In this document: piece after piece, positions 1-7,343 of the stretch | Layout: each line of letters begins with the position of its first letter | How positions within the stretch are numbered: position 1 is the stretch's first letter | Assembly: GCA_030601645.1 (NCBI GenBank) | Contig: JAUWBQ010000040.1 | Location: 1 to 11,523, forward strand | Length of the DNA: 11,523 nucleotides | Source: Candidatus Bathyarchaeota archaeon | GTDB lineage: Archaea; Thermoproteota; Bathyarchaeia; TCS64 | Direction: 5' to 3' | The notes under the pieces: model-generated | Seen by the model: the letters and a program-made list of their open reading frames with translations, nothing else | Databases searched by the model: none | What the model was told of the DNA's origin: nothing | Program-made: the position numbers and the translations under genes

Positions 1-13
1 CCCTCCCGATTTT

Positions 14-27
14 CCCCCTTTTTTTAC
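14..27 (+). terminator. Possible U-rich terminator of a plus-strand gene left of the window
   Basis: A run of five C then seven T (19-25), preceded by a four-T run at 10-13, lies in the only non-coding stretch at the left edge (1-70). Archaeal transcription commonly ends at U-rich tracts without a strong hairpin. On the plus strand this would fit the end of a gene lying left of the window; on the minus strand it is A-rich and would not terminate the TPP-enzyme transcript. I see no hairpin and no other feature in 1-70. Confidence 0.25.
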
Positions 28-70
28 CTGCTCATCGTTTCGTATTGATCAGGCTAGATCTCTTGGAGAT

Positions 71-1717
71 TCAGCCTCTCAGCCATCCGCCGTAGACGGG
101 GTACTTGCAGCAGATGACCTCGATGAACGCCGGCCTTCCAGCTTTATTCTCCTTGAGGGCTCTCTTCAGCGCCGGGGCTATCTCGTCGGGGTCCTCGACT
201 CTCTCCGAGTGGATCCCTAGGCCCTCAACGGCCTTGGCGGTGTTCATGATATTCGAGGGTGTGACTTCTGAGACATAGGGGTTGTGGCCCGGGCCCCAGA
301 ATCCGGGGCCGTACCCGCCGAAGCCCGAGTTGTTGATGTGGACCGTGGTGATGCCCATCCCGTTCCTGACCAGGACCTCGTAGTTGCCAACTTGGTAGCC
401 GAAGCCTGCGTCCCCCGCCACGCTCACCACCTGCCGCTCAGGGAAGGCGAGCTTCGCGCCCATGGCGGCGCCGAGGCCGAAGCCCAGGGTGGAGACGTTG
501 CCCCAGCCCATGAATCCGTGGGGGACGAGGGCATCGTAGACGGTGCTCAGCTGGTCCCGGGTGTTCCCGGACTCGTGGGTGACGAAGCTGTTCCTCCGGT
601 CCAGGACCTCCATCATCTCGCCGTAGACCCTGTAGGGGTTGATGGGAGTCTCGCCGGAAGCCATCAGGGGCCTATACTTCTCCGACTTCTCTTTCTTGGC
701 GGCCTCGATCTCCTCGACCAGGCCCTCCCGCTTTGGCATGCCCTGATCCTCCGCCTCGGCCATGAGCTGCCCAAGGACCAGCTTGGCGTCGCCTATGACG
801 GCGTGGTCCACCCGGTAGCGCCTGTTGATGTCCGACTCCTCGACGACGCACTGGACTATCTTCTTGCCGGCGGCGTCGGGGATCGTGTGGCCGAAGTGGG
901 TGGTGGAGAGGCCGCAGCCGATGGCGAAAACCAGGTCTGACTTGTGGAGGAAATGCTCTGCAGGCATCCCCCTGACGCCGATTGAGAGGGGGTGGTCTTC
1001 TGGGAAGCAGCTCTTCCCCTTGAGCGTCGTGAGGACCGGGGCCCGCACGAGCTCGGCGAACTTGAGGAGCTCATCGCAGGCGTCCGCGTAGAATATCCCC
1101 TGGCCGGCGTAGATCATGGGCTTCCTAGAAGAGCGCAGCGCCTTGATGGCCGTCCTGACGTCTTTGGGGTCGGCCATCGTCTTCCAGCCTTTGACGGGGG
1201 TGTAGGGGAACTCGTCCGTGTCGTACTCTCCGAGGCCCCGGGGGAGTTGGAGGAAGACTGGGCTTGGCCTGCCGGAGCGGAGGTGGGTCACGGCCCGCCT
1301 CATGAACTCGGGGACCCTCTCGGCCCTGTTGATGTACCCGCTCCACTTGGTGACGCTCTGGAAGGCGTCGTCTATGTCGTACCGGGGACGCCCCGTGGAG
1401 CCCGGGGGGACGCCGTCAGTTAGGCATAGGACGGGGGAGGAGTCCTCGTAGGCCTGGGCCAGGGCGCCGTAGGCCATCTGGATGCCCGCGGGGTTCAGGC
1501 TCCCCATCACGGAGCAGACGCCGAAGCGCTTCCCGTTGGAGACCCTGGAGAAGCCGTCGGCCACAGCCACGGCGTAGCGTTCGTCCCTGACCATGAAGTT
1601 GGGGACGCCCTCCTCGCCGCAGGCGTTGTTGAATACGTTGGTGGGGAACGTGGCCACCCACTCGACACCCTCCTCCTTGAGGATCCTCACGAGCCCGTTT
1701 GACGCTTTGACATTCAA
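71..1717 (-). CDS. Thiamine pyrophosphate-dependent enzyme, acetolactate synthase/decarboxylase superfamily
   Basis: This 548-residue protein has the three-domain layout of the TPP enzyme superfamily that includes acetolactate synthase, benzoylformate decarboxylase and oxalyl-CoA decarboxylase. The N-terminal pyrimidine-binding domain (about 1-170) carries the expected catalytic glutamate, E46, in RDERYAVAVADG. A central domain follows (about 185-320). The C-terminal domain holds the Mg-TPP motif G435-D436-A437 with N462-N463, 24 residues between the two parts, using GDA rather than the usual GDG. The loop GSLNPAG replaces the commoner GPGxTN, so I would not name it acetolactate synthase. The C-terminus (VICCKYPVYGGW) is also distinctive. 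The start is a TTG at 1717; an acctc at 1725-1729 (GAGGT on the coding strand) sits seven bases upstream as ribosome binding site. The gene follows the M20 gene by 74 bases on the same strand, so the two may be co-transcribed. The fold assignment is secure; the substrate is unknown. Confidence 0.85.
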   Translation of the reverse strand: MNVKASNGLVRILKEEGVEWVATFPTNVFNNACGEEGVPNFMVRDERYAVAVADGFSRVSNGKRFGVCSVMGSLNPAGIQMAYGALAQAYEDSSPVLCLTDGVPPGSTGRPRYDIDDAFQSVTKWSGYINRAERVPEFMRRAVTHLRSGRPSPVFLQLPRGLGEYDTDEFPYTPVKGWKTMADPKDVRTAIKALRSSRKPMIYAGQGIFYADACDELLKFAELVRAPVLTTLKGKSCFPEDHPLSIGVRGMPAEHFLHKSDLVFAIGCGLSTTHFGHTIPDAAGKKIVQCVVEESDINRRYRVDHAVIGDAKLVLGQLMAEAEDQGMPKREGLVEEIEAAKKEKSEKYRPLMASGETPINPYRVYGEMMEVLDRRNSFVTHESGNTRDQLSTVYDALVPHGFMGWGNVSTLGFGLGAAMGAKLAFPERQVVSVAGDAGFGYQVGNYEVLVRNGMGITTVHINNSGFGGYGPGFWGPGHNPYVSEVTPSNIMNTAKAVEGLGIHSERVEDPDEIAPALKRALKENKAGRPAFIEVICCKYPVYGGWLRG

Positions 1718-1741
1718 GAATCGAACCTCGCTATATCAAAG
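1705..1741. repeat. Dyad symmetry over the TPP-enzyme start codon
   Basis: The six-base arms ctttga (1705-1710) and tcaaag (1736-1741) are perfect inverted repeats 25 bases apart, and two further G:C pairs are possible (1703-1704 with 1743-1744) if one base is bulged. They flank the TTG start and its ribosome binding site. This could form a weak mRNA hairpin hiding the start or be an operator, but arms this short with a long loop can arise by chance. Confidence 0.2.
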
Positions 1742-1791
1742 GCGGGAAGGAGGGAAAAACCCTGCTATGACGAAAAGGAGGGAAAGCGTCC

Positions 1792-2958
1792 TCAGCCACA
1801 GAAGCTGTGGATGACCCTCTCGAATATCCTGGCGGCGTCGATCACCGAGTCGACCTCGACGTACTCCACCGCCGCATGGGCTCCCGAACCAGTGGGGCCG
1901 AAGGCGACCGCGGGCGTGCCCCGCCCCCAGATGATCTGGGTGTCCATCCAGCCGGATCCTCCGATGAAATAGGGCTTCTCACCCGTCACGTGTTCCGAGC
2001 ACTCGCTCAATACACTGCAGATCTTCTCGTCGGGGGAGATCTCCATTGGCCCCCGGAAGAACGTGATCTCGTAGTCCCCCTCGAACTTGGGGTCTATGTC
2101 TCCGATGGAGCCCAGAAGGTCGTTCAGCTCCGCGTCCACGTCTTCTTTCGTCTCCCCCGGGATCAGCCGCCTCTCGATCTGGAGCTTGCAGTGGTCGGGG
2201 TAGGTGCTCAGCTCCCTACCGCCCCCGATGATGGAGGAGTGGACGGATGGCGGACCAACCAGCCTGTGGGACTTCTTCATGAGGACCTCGTCCTGGAGCC
2301 GTTCCAGGCCCACCTGGACCCTGCCCATCTTGGCTATGGCGTCCACCCCCACCTGCCAGGCGCTACCGTGAGCCGCGACCCCGTGGGTCTCGATGTCGAC
2401 CCAGGCGAAACCTTTGTGAGCGACCAGGATCTGGAGCCCTGTGGGCTCCCCGACGACGGCGGCGTCGGCCCTCACCTGCTCCACGACCCGCTCGGTGCCG
2501 ATGCTGGCGTACTCCTCGTCGCAGACCGCCGCTACAACCAGGTCTCCCTTCAGCTCCTCCCCGGAGTCGACCACGGCCTTGGTGGCGGAGAGGATGGCGG
2601 CGAGGCCTCCCTTCATGTCGCAGGCGCCCCGACCGTACATCATGCCCTCCTTGACGACGGGGTCCAGGGGGTCGATCTCCATGTAGTCGATGCCCACGGT
2701 GTCCGTGTGGCCGTTCAGCATCAGGGTAGGGCCTCCACCGCTACCCTCAAGGACTCCGACGGCGTTCACCCGCCCCGGCTTTATCTCTTCTATCCTTGTA
2801 TTCAGGCCGGCGGACCTCAGGTAATCTCCCACGTACTCTGCGATCTCCGCCTCCCCGGGGGCACCGGGGACCAGGGTGGTGTTGACGGAGTTGATCTTGA
2901 CCAGCTCCTTCAAGAGTCCGATAGTGTCGGATTCGACCACGTAGGTACCGGGTTTCAC
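1792..2958 (-). CDS. M20 family zinc metallopeptidase/deacylase (ArgE/DapE/CPG2-like)
   Basis: This is a cytosolic di-zinc hydrolase of the acetylornithine deacetylase/succinyl-diaminopimelate desuccinylase/carboxypeptidase G2 family, which cleaves an amide bond next to a carboxylate. All metal and catalytic residues are present (numbered from the GTG at 2958): H84 and D86 in NGHTDT, the bridging D114 in GRGACDMKGG, the general base E148 with E149 in CDEE, E171 in VGEPTG, and H361 in GSGAHAAVE. The dimerisation/lid domain lies roughly between 180 and 290. The reading frame stays open to an ATG at 3300, but that extension has no family similarity and lies opposite the zinc-ribbon gene. I choose GTG 2958 (388 residues, normal for the family) because a GGTGAG lies at 2969-2974 and a TATA-like box at 2995-3003. 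GTG 2973 is the alternative (393 residues). The TPP-enzyme gene follows. The exact substrate cannot be read from the sequence. Confidence 0.85.
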   Translation of the reverse strand: MKPGTYVVESDTIGLLKELVKINSVNTTLVPGAPGEAEIAEYVGDYLRSAGLNTRIEEIKPGRVNAVGVLEGSGGGPTLMLNGHTDTVGIDYMEIDPLDPVVKEGMMYGRGACDMKGGLAAILSATKAVVDSGEELKGDLVVAAVCDEEYASIGTERVVEQVRADAAVVGEPTGLQILVAHKGFAWVDIETHGVAAHGSAWQVGVDAIAKMGRVQVGLERLQDEVLMKKSHRLVGPPSVHSSIIGGGRELSTYPDHCKLQIERRLIPGETKEDVDAELNDLLGSIGDIDPKFEGDYEITFFRGPMEISPDEKICSVLSECSEHVTGEKPYFIGGSGWMDTQIIWGRGTPAVAFGPTGSGAHAAVEYVEVDSVIDAARIFERVIHSFCG

Positions 2959-2994
2959 CGTCAGAATGCTCACCTGTGGGTTGTCATTTCCCGC

Positions 2995-3003
2995 GTTAAT
3001 AAG
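2995..3003 (-). promoter_or_regulatory. TATA-like box of the M20 gene
   Basis: Read on the minus strand this is cttattaac, preceded by a purine-rich gaaaggg that could act as a BRE. Archaeal transcription begins about 25 bases downstream of the box centre, which here would be near 2973, leaving about 15 bases of leader with the GGTGAG before GTG 2958. The box lies in the divergent spacer 2959-3159, which also serves the zinc-ribbon gene and in which I see no gene. Confidence 0.35.
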
Positions 3004-3127
3004 CCCTTTCTCACATTCGAGGCGCCCGATCAAAGAGACGGCTTGCACCGAGGGTCCATGCCGCTGTGTGGCCCTCACTTCCATTCGATCATATGGGTGC
3101 GAAGATGGTTTTCCAAGAATCAGAAGG

Positions 3128-3134
3128 TTTAATT
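3128..3134 (+). promoter_or_regulatory. TATA-like box of the zinc-ribbon membrane protein gene
   Basis: The A/T-rich tttaatt follows a purine run (agaagg) and is centred 29 bases before the GTG at 3160. This is the archaeal TATA-to-start spacing expected for a leaderless or very short-leader transcript. A GGTGA at 3146-3150 could act as ribosome binding site instead if transcription starts further upstream. Confidence 0.3.
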
Positions 3135-3159
3135 CTGTCAGCCTTGGTGAAGTCAATAA

Positions 3160-3891
3160 GTGATTGATTTGCCCTATTGTCCGAAATGCGGCGTGGAGGC
3201 CGATGAGGGGGAGAATTACTGTCCAGCCTGCGGTCAGAGGCTCAGTGAAGGGGGGGACGGACGGGTTCGGAGGCGCTCCGATAGGAGAGCCGTGGACCAC
3301 CTCTCCCTGGGATTCAACCTCGCCATGGCGAAGCCGATGGTGTTCGCCCCCGCCCTGCTGGGTGGGATCATCTCCATCGTCATCGACAACTTCGGGGGGG
3401 GCACGGGTACACCAAGCTTCGCCCCCATTCTATTCTTCGCCATCATCGTGTCCATCGTCGGCTCCATAATCACCTTCGTGCTGAACTTCGCGACCATCGA
3501 CATGGCCCGGGACGCTTACGTGGACGAGGCCCTGGACCTGGGGAGGAGCTTTAACTACGCCCTGAGCAGGATCGGGACCTTCTTCATCGCATCCATCGTG
3601 GCGGCACTGCTGTCATTGACCATCGTCCTGATCCCCATGGCAATCCTCATGGTGGTCATCATCGTGATGGACGAGACGGGCATCATGGACGCCATCTCCA
3701 AAGCCTTCGGCGTCCTCACGAAAGACCTAGGGGATGTGATAGTCGTCTTCGTGGTCGCCATAGTCGGGAACACACTGCTCGGATGGACCCCGCTGGTCGG
3801 AGGCCTCCTTATCGCATGCTACGGGGTGGTCCTAGACCTCGCCTTCATCGACATCTACCACCATTACAAGAAGGAATACCTTGCTTTTTGA
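3160..3891 (+). CDS. Zinc-ribbon polytopic membrane protein of unknown function
   Basis: This 243-residue protein begins with a short zinc ribbon: C7-x2-C10 and C21-x2-C24 in YCPKCG...YCPACGQ. A charged, Arg-rich linker (about 31-47) follows, then a strongly hydrophobic domain with about five or six membrane segments (roughly 59-77, 87-112, 137-170 which may be two helices, 191-208 and 210-231). The tail is short and charged (YHHYKKEY). The topology puts a cytosolic metal-binding knob on an integral membrane domain, a layout common among archaeal zinc-ribbon membrane proteins without known function; the membrane part recalls DUF4013-like proteins, but I cannot confirm that. The start is GTG 3160, just before the first cysteine pair. 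Five T residues run into the TGA stop and may help termination. It is divergent from the M20 gene and convergent with htpX, with 12 bases between the ends. Confidence 0.75.
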   Translation: MIDLPYCPKCGVEADEGENYCPACGQRLSEGGDGRVRRRSDRRAVDHLSLGFNLAMAKPMVFAPALLGGIISIVIDNFGGGTGTPSFAPILFFAIIVSIVGSIITFVLNFATIDMARDAYVDEALDLGRSFNYALSRIGTFFIASIVAALLSLTIVLIPMAILMVVIIVMDETGIMDAISKAFGVLTKDLGDVIVVFVVAIVGNTLLGWTPLVGGLLIACYGVVLDLAFIDIYHHYKKEYLAF

Positions 3892-3903
3892 GAAAGTTCC
3901 AGG

Positions 3904-4815
3904 CTACATCGCCCTGAGGCGTCGGATCCGCTCGTCGACGGGAGGGTGGGTGGCGTAGAGTCTGTCCAAGGCGCTCCTGTTTGGGTCGACGAAGAACATG
4001 TGGCTCACCGCCTCGCTCACGTCCATCTCCCCCCTGTTGTGATCACTTATCTTCTCAAGGGCGGAGGCCAGCCCCTCGGAGTATCGGGTGAGCTCGACCC
4101 CTGAGGCATCCGCGAGGAACTCCCTCTGCCGGGAGACGGCTAACTGGACGATCCGGGTGAGGAGGGGGGCGAAGATGGCCAGGAGGAATCCCACGGCCAG
4201 GATGGCGACGTCGAGCCCCCGCCTCTCACGGTCTCCCCTGCCCCTCCGGCCTCTGATGGCCCCGTACCTGTAGGTCCTGAGGATGATGTGGCTTAGGATG
4301 GCGGCGAGGCCTACGAGGACGGCCACCAAGGTCATGAAGCTGATGTCCCTGTTCCTGATGTGGGAGACCTCGTGGGCCAGGACCCCCTCCAGCTCCTGCC
4401 TGTCCAGCACCCTCAGGAGGCCGGTGGTGACGGCGACGCTGGAGTGTTCAGGGTCTCGGCCCGTGGCGAAGGCGTTGATCTCCTCGCTGGGCACTACGTA
4501 CACCTCCGGGGGAGGGATGCCCGCGGCGAGGCTCAGCCCCTCCACGGTGTCCCTTAGGTAGACGTACTCGCGGCCCTCCGCGGGCCTGGCCCCAGTCGTC
4601 CTGAGGACCACCTGATCCCCGTACATCCAGGAGCTGTAGCTATAGATGACCACGAAGATGAGGCTCAGGGGCAGGACGACGTAGAGGTACCCGGGGGCGA
4701 AGATGTAGGCGAACGAGTAGACCAGGGCCACGATAATAACAGAGAGGGTGGACGCCAGGAGGATGGATTTCCGCCGGTTCCTCGCTATCTCGTCGTGGAA
4801 GCTGCGGCGCTCCAT
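3904..4815 (-). CDS. htpX: HtpX-type membrane zinc metalloprotease (M48)
   Basis: This 303-residue integral membrane protease is of the HtpX/Ste24 type, which degrades misfolded membrane proteins. The gluzincin motif is H148-E149-V-S-H152 in LAHEVSHIRNRD, and the third zinc ligand is E232 in RQREFLADASGVELTR, both as in the family. Two membrane helices lie near the N-terminus (about 17-40 and 43-62) and two more follow the HEXXH helix (about 158-180 and 200-225). The C-terminal THPPVDERIRRL is the usual M48B ending. The loop between helices three and four (about 185-200) is unusually rich in Arg and Gly (RGRRGRGDRERRG). Its ATG at 4815 shares one base with the TGA stop of lemA, and a GGAG lies five bases before the ATG inside lemA, so the two are translated from one mRNA. 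The lemA-htpX pairing is common in bacteria and archaea. Confidence 0.93.
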   Translation of the reverse strand: MERRSFHDEIARNRRKSILLASTLSVIIVALVYSFAYIFAPGYLYVVLPLSLIFVVIYSYSSWMYGDQVVLRTTGARPAEGREYVYLRDTVEGLSLAAGIPPPEVYVVPSEEINAFATGRDPEHSSVAVTTGLLRVLDRQELEGVLAHEVSHIRNRDISFMTLVAVLVGLAAILSHIILRTYRYGAIRGRRGRGDRERRGLDVAILAVGFLLAIFAPLLTRIVQLAVSRQREFLADASGVELTRYSEGLASALEKISDHNRGEMDVSEAVSHMFFVDPNRSALDRLYATHPPVDERIRRLRAM

Positions 4816-5366
4816 CAGAACTCCACTTTGGGAGCCTCTCGGGCCTCCTCCGGCACCTCGAGGAACTCGTGCTTCGGCCTTCCGCCGGCGAACCAGACAC
4901 CCGGGATGGTGGTGATCAGGTTGTTGTACGTGAGCACGCTGCTGTTGTAGAACTGGCGGGAGTAGGCTATCTTGTTCTCGATGCCCTCAAGCTGCTCCTG
5001 GAGGAGTTTAAAGTTCTCCGCCGCCTTCAGGTCGGGATACGCCTCGGCCACGGCGAAGAGGCGGCCCAAGGCCCCGGTAAGCATGTTCGAGGCCCCCATC
5101 CGCTCCTGAGGAGAGCCCTTGACCATCCCCGCCCGGGCCTGCGCAATGCTCTCGAATATCTCCCGCTCGTGGGACGCGTATCCCTTCACCGTCTCGACGA
5201 GGTTCGGAACCAAGTCGAACCGCTTCTGCAGCTGAACGTCTATCTGGGCCCACGCCTCCTCGATGCGGTTCGCGAGGACCCTGATGCGGTTGTAGTAGGA
5301 GACGAACCATGCGCCTATGATCCCTACAACTATGACCAAGCCGACCAGTAGATACCATCCATTCAA
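4815..5366 (-). CDS. lemA: LemA family protein
   Basis: This 183-residue protein has one N-terminal membrane helix (about 4-23) followed by a long helical domain, the normal LemA plan with the N-terminus outside and the helices in the cytosol. The family signatures are clear: YNRIRVLANRIEEAWAQIDV, QLQKRFDLVPNLVETVKGYA, then AEAYPDLKAAENF and IAYSRQFYNSSVLTYNN. The C-terminal tail (about 160-183) is Glu/Pro-rich. The start is TTG 5366; the nearby ATG at 5362 is in another frame. The ribosome binding site is weak. LemA has no established biochemical activity, but it is repeatedly found beside HtpX or TPM-domain proteins, which suggests a role in membrane protein quality control. The gene overlaps htpX by one base. 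Confidence 0.92.
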   Translation of the reverse strand: MNGWYLLVGLVIVVGIIGAWFVSYYNRIRVLANRIEEAWAQIDVQLQKRFDLVPNLVETVKGYASHEREIFESIAQARAGMVKGSPQERMGASNMLTGALGRLFAVAEAYPDLKAAENFKLLQEQLEGIENKIAYSRQFYNSSVLTYNNLITTIPGVWFAGGRPKHEFLEVPEEAREAPKVEF

Positions 5367-5400
5367 CTCGACAACACCAATGAAGGAGACTCACGGAAAA

Positions 5401-5411
5401 TCTTATTAATC
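5401..5411 (-). promoter_or_regulatory. TATA-like box of the lemA-htpX operon
   Basis: Read on the minus strand this is gattaataaga. It lies about 40 bases before the TTG of lemA, in the 72-base gap behind the AlaX gene. Transcription from here would start near 5380 and leave a leader of about 14 bases. It suggests that lemA-htpX has its own promoter and does not depend on read-through from AlaX. Confidence 0.35.
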
Positions 5412-5438
5412 TATTGACTGCTTGGAGGGGCTCGAACC

Positions 5439-6173
5439 TCACTCAAGGAGGAAGGAAACGCTTTTCCTTCTCTTCCTCCCCTCGGTCATCTCCAACTCAG
5501 CCAGGCGGCCGATCTCCCCGGTGCTCCGCACGTGGGTGCCGAAGCAGAAGGTCAGGGCGTGGCCGGGGATCTCCACCATCCGGAGCCGATGGAGGGCTCG
5601 GGGGAGCTTGTCGAGGAAACTCCTCTTCCTCTCGTCCTCCTCTCCCTCCAGCTCTTCCCGGGAGGCGTAGTAGATCCGCAGAGGTATGTCGTCTTCCACA
5701 ATCTGGTTGAACTCGGCCTCCACCCTGCCCACGATCTCCTCCGTGAGGTCCGAGGGCTTGAAGTCCAGGCGTTCCAGATCCGAGTAGACCTTGGGGCCGG
5801 CGCCCTCCTCCTCGAACAGGCCCGTGAGGAGATGCTCGGCGCTGTGCCGCCTCATGTTATAGAATCGTGGCTCCCAATCGACGACGCCGTGGACCGTGGC
5901 TTCGACGGGTATGTCCCCCCTGATGTAGTGGAAGATGTCCCGGCCCCTCTTCATCACCTTGTGGACCTCAACCTCCTGACCCCCATGTTGGAGGACCCCC
6001 GTGTCGTTGGGCTGCCCTCCAGACTCAGGGTAGAACGCCGTCCGATCCAGCACGACGAATCTGGGCCCCGCCTTGACGACCTTGGCGTCGAACTCTTTCA
6101 GATAGCCGTCCTCTGCGTACAGGGGCGTCGAGGAGAAGTAATCGTTCGCTCCATTATCGCTTGATCCTGCCAA
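5439..6173 (-). CDS. alaX: Alanyl-tRNA editing hydrolase AlaX (AlaX-M type)
   Basis: This free-standing editing protein, homologous to the editing domain of alanyl-tRNA synthetase, removes Ser (and in the M type Gly) wrongly attached to tRNA-Ala. Numbered from the TTG at 6173, the 244-residue protein has an N-terminal beta-barrel with the Gly-rich motif FYPESGGQPNDTG (G52-G53-Q54), then the zinc-binding editing core: H110-x3-H114 in RRHSAEHLL and C210-x3-H214 in CFGTHVRSTGEIG. Length and the Gly-rich motif point to AlaX-M rather than the shorter AlaX-S. The frame is open further upstream to 6362, but that part lies inside the preceding hydrolase gene and has no similarity. TTG 6173 is preceded by GAGGA (6182-6186) at eight bases. 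The gene follows the DUF6282-like gene by 32 bases, so it is probably on the same transcript. Confidence 0.9.
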   Translation of the reverse strand: MAGSSDNGANDYFSSTPLYAEDGYLKEFDAKVVKAGPRFVVLDRTAFYPESGGQPNDTGVLQHGGQEVEVHKVMKRGRDIFHYIRGDIPVEATVHGVVDWEPRFYNMRRHSAEHLLTGLFEEEGAGPKVYSDLERLDFKPSDLTEEIVGRVEAEFNQIVEDDIPLRIYYASREELEGEEDERKRSFLDKLPRALHRLRMVEIPGHALTFCFGTHVRSTGEIGRLAELEMTEGRKRRKSVSFLLE

Positions 6174-6205
6174 TTCTGTCTTCCTCTTTTTCAGTCTACC
6201 ATGTT

Positions 6206-7204
6206 CTACGAGAGCCCCAGCACCCTCTCGGGGTTCTCCCTGGCAAGTTTCCGGATGTCGTCGGCGGGTATGCCCAGATCGAGTAGGCAGGCGATGAACT
6301 CCCGTAAGCCCTCCACGGGCTCCGGCAGGGTGTAGACGCCGAAGTCCGTGGCTATGATGCACCTCTCCGCCCCCAGCTCACTGATCTGCTCGGCCACCAG
6401 CTTGACGCCCCCACCCGGCCCCTCGCTCATGCCCTCGTCGATGGAGGCGTACTCCCGCTCCACGTAGTAGTGGGTCTTGGGGATGGAGGTAGTGTGGGTG
6501 TACGCGGCCAGGGTATACTCGATGAAGGCCCCCCTATCCGCCATGTACTTCAACTGGCTCATGTCCGAGATCTTGGTGACGGCGCTGGAGACCACGACCT
6601 TCTCGATGCCGTACTCCCCGGCTAGGTCCACGAGTCGCACGGCCTCCTCCGCCGAGACATGGCCCGTGATCATGTAGATCTGGGGGTTGGCAGCGATGAG
6701 CCTCAGGATCTCGTCCAACTCCGGTCTCGGGGCCTCATCGAGGGGTATGCGGATGCACCGGTCCAGCTCCTCCTCCTTGAACTTGGGGTAGAGTTCGCTC
6801 AGGGGGATGAATTTTCCGTCGACGAGGCGGCCCTCCCTGGCCGCTTGAGAGTAGGTTGAGTGGGCGCCGAAGCTGACGTACTTGGCGCCGTCGCCGTAGC
6901 TGATGGCGGTCTTGACTGCCCGGGGGTTCATGCCTCCGTAGACGGTGTTCAGGATGATGCCTCCGTAGGTCTGGAAGTCGGGGACCACCCGGTTCACCAG
7001 CCAGGCGGTGCCATTGCTCATCTCGAAGACGTCCATGTAGACTATGGCTCTCATCCCGGCGTCCCTGGCCTGGAAGGCGGCCTGGAAGGGGTCCACCCTC
7101 CGGGGGCTGCTGAAGATGTGGGGGCCGGCATGGACATGGATGTCGATGGCGCCCTTTAGAAGTTCTTGGGAAAGCTCCATTGATCTGCCTTCGGGGAGGA
7201 TCAT
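6206..7204 (-). CDS. DUF6282-like metal-dependent hydrolase (amidohydrolase superfamily)
   Basis: This 332-residue protein has the look of a TIM-barrel amidohydrolase. It carries H23-x-H25 in DIHVHAGPH at the end of strand one (with H29 close by), further histidines at H115 (FGAHSTYS) and H182 (ITGHVSAEEA), and a late D287 in IIATDFGVYT, the position of the catalytic Asp in the superfamily. The end, RKLARENPERVLGL, is the helix typical of TatD/PHP-like and amidohydrolase proteins. The opening DIHVHAGPHIFSSPRRVDP fits DUF6282, whose substrate is not known. The start is ATG 7204 with a GGAG seven bases upstream; ATG 7180 is an alternative that still leaves the whole HxH motif. It lies downstream of the OYE-like reductase (173-base gap) and 32 bases ahead of alaX. 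Confidence 0.8.
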   Translation of the reverse strand: MILPEGRSMELSQELLKGAIDIHVHAGPHIFSSPRRVDPFQAAFQARDAGMRAIVYMDVFEMSNGTAWLVNRVVPDFQTYGGIILNTVYGGMNPRAVKTAISYGDGAKYVSFGAHSTYSQAAREGRLVDGKFIPLSELYPKFKEEELDRCIRIPLDEAPRPELDEILRLIAANPQIYMITGHVSAEEAVRLVDLAGEYGIEKVVVSSAVTKISDMSQLKYMADRGAFIEYTLAAYTHTTSIPKTHYYVEREYASIDEGMSEGPGGGVKLVAEQISELGAERCIIATDFGVYTLPEPVEGLREFIACLLDLGIPADDIRKLARENPERVLGLS

Positions 7205-7326
7205 GCCGGTCTCCGGATATCTTCCGGTGTTTGAATTGAAATACTTCGCGATTTAGGGAGTTATGAGATACCTACTTTCTCCAGCCGCCTCATGATAGTG
7301 AAGACGATCAAGGCGCGCGCAGTCAC

Positions 7327-7343
7327 CAGTTAATCACAGTTAA
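7327..7343. repeat. Two direct copies of cagttaa ten bases apart
   Basis: The heptamer cagttaa occurs at 7327-7333 and again at 7337-7343, one helical turn apart, in the gap between the OYE-like gene and the DUF6282-like gene. On the minus strand this is about 125-140 bases ahead of the hydrolase start. Spacing on one face of the helix is what a dimeric regulator would need. The second copy is also part of the left arm of the hairpin at 7335-7374. Confidence 0.25.

Noticed and set aside
1718..1732. Second tRNA-like string (gaggttcgattc on the minus strand) ahead of the TPP-enzyme start
   Set aside because: It is the ribosome binding site region; no cloverleaf can be built around it, and the nine-base match to the string near 5435 is best explained by chance.
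1807..3132. Long plus-strand open frame opposite the M20 gene
   Set aside because: It mirrors the M20 codons, is rich in Asp/Gly/Val/His without any domain, and reflects the high GC content; similar long antisense frames lie opposite the OYE, AlaX, hydrolase and reductase genes.
2959..3300. N-terminal extension of the M20 protein up to an ATG at 3300
   Set aside because: The added 114 residues have no family similarity, overlap the zinc-ribbon gene on the other strand and run through the probable promoter; GTG 2958 gives the normal family length.
5424..5445. tRNA-like T-arm (ggttcgagcc on the minus strand) behind the AlaX stop
   Set aside because: The flanking bases do not form a five-pair T stem, and no D arm, anticodon arm, acceptor stem or CCA can be found; the upstream part is AlaX coding sequence.
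6174..6362. N-terminal extension of AlaX up to an in-frame ATG at 6362
   Set aside because: It lies mostly inside the 3' end of the DUF6282-like gene in another frame, is Arg/His/Gly-rich like an out-of-frame translation, and TTG 6173 has a good ribosome binding site.
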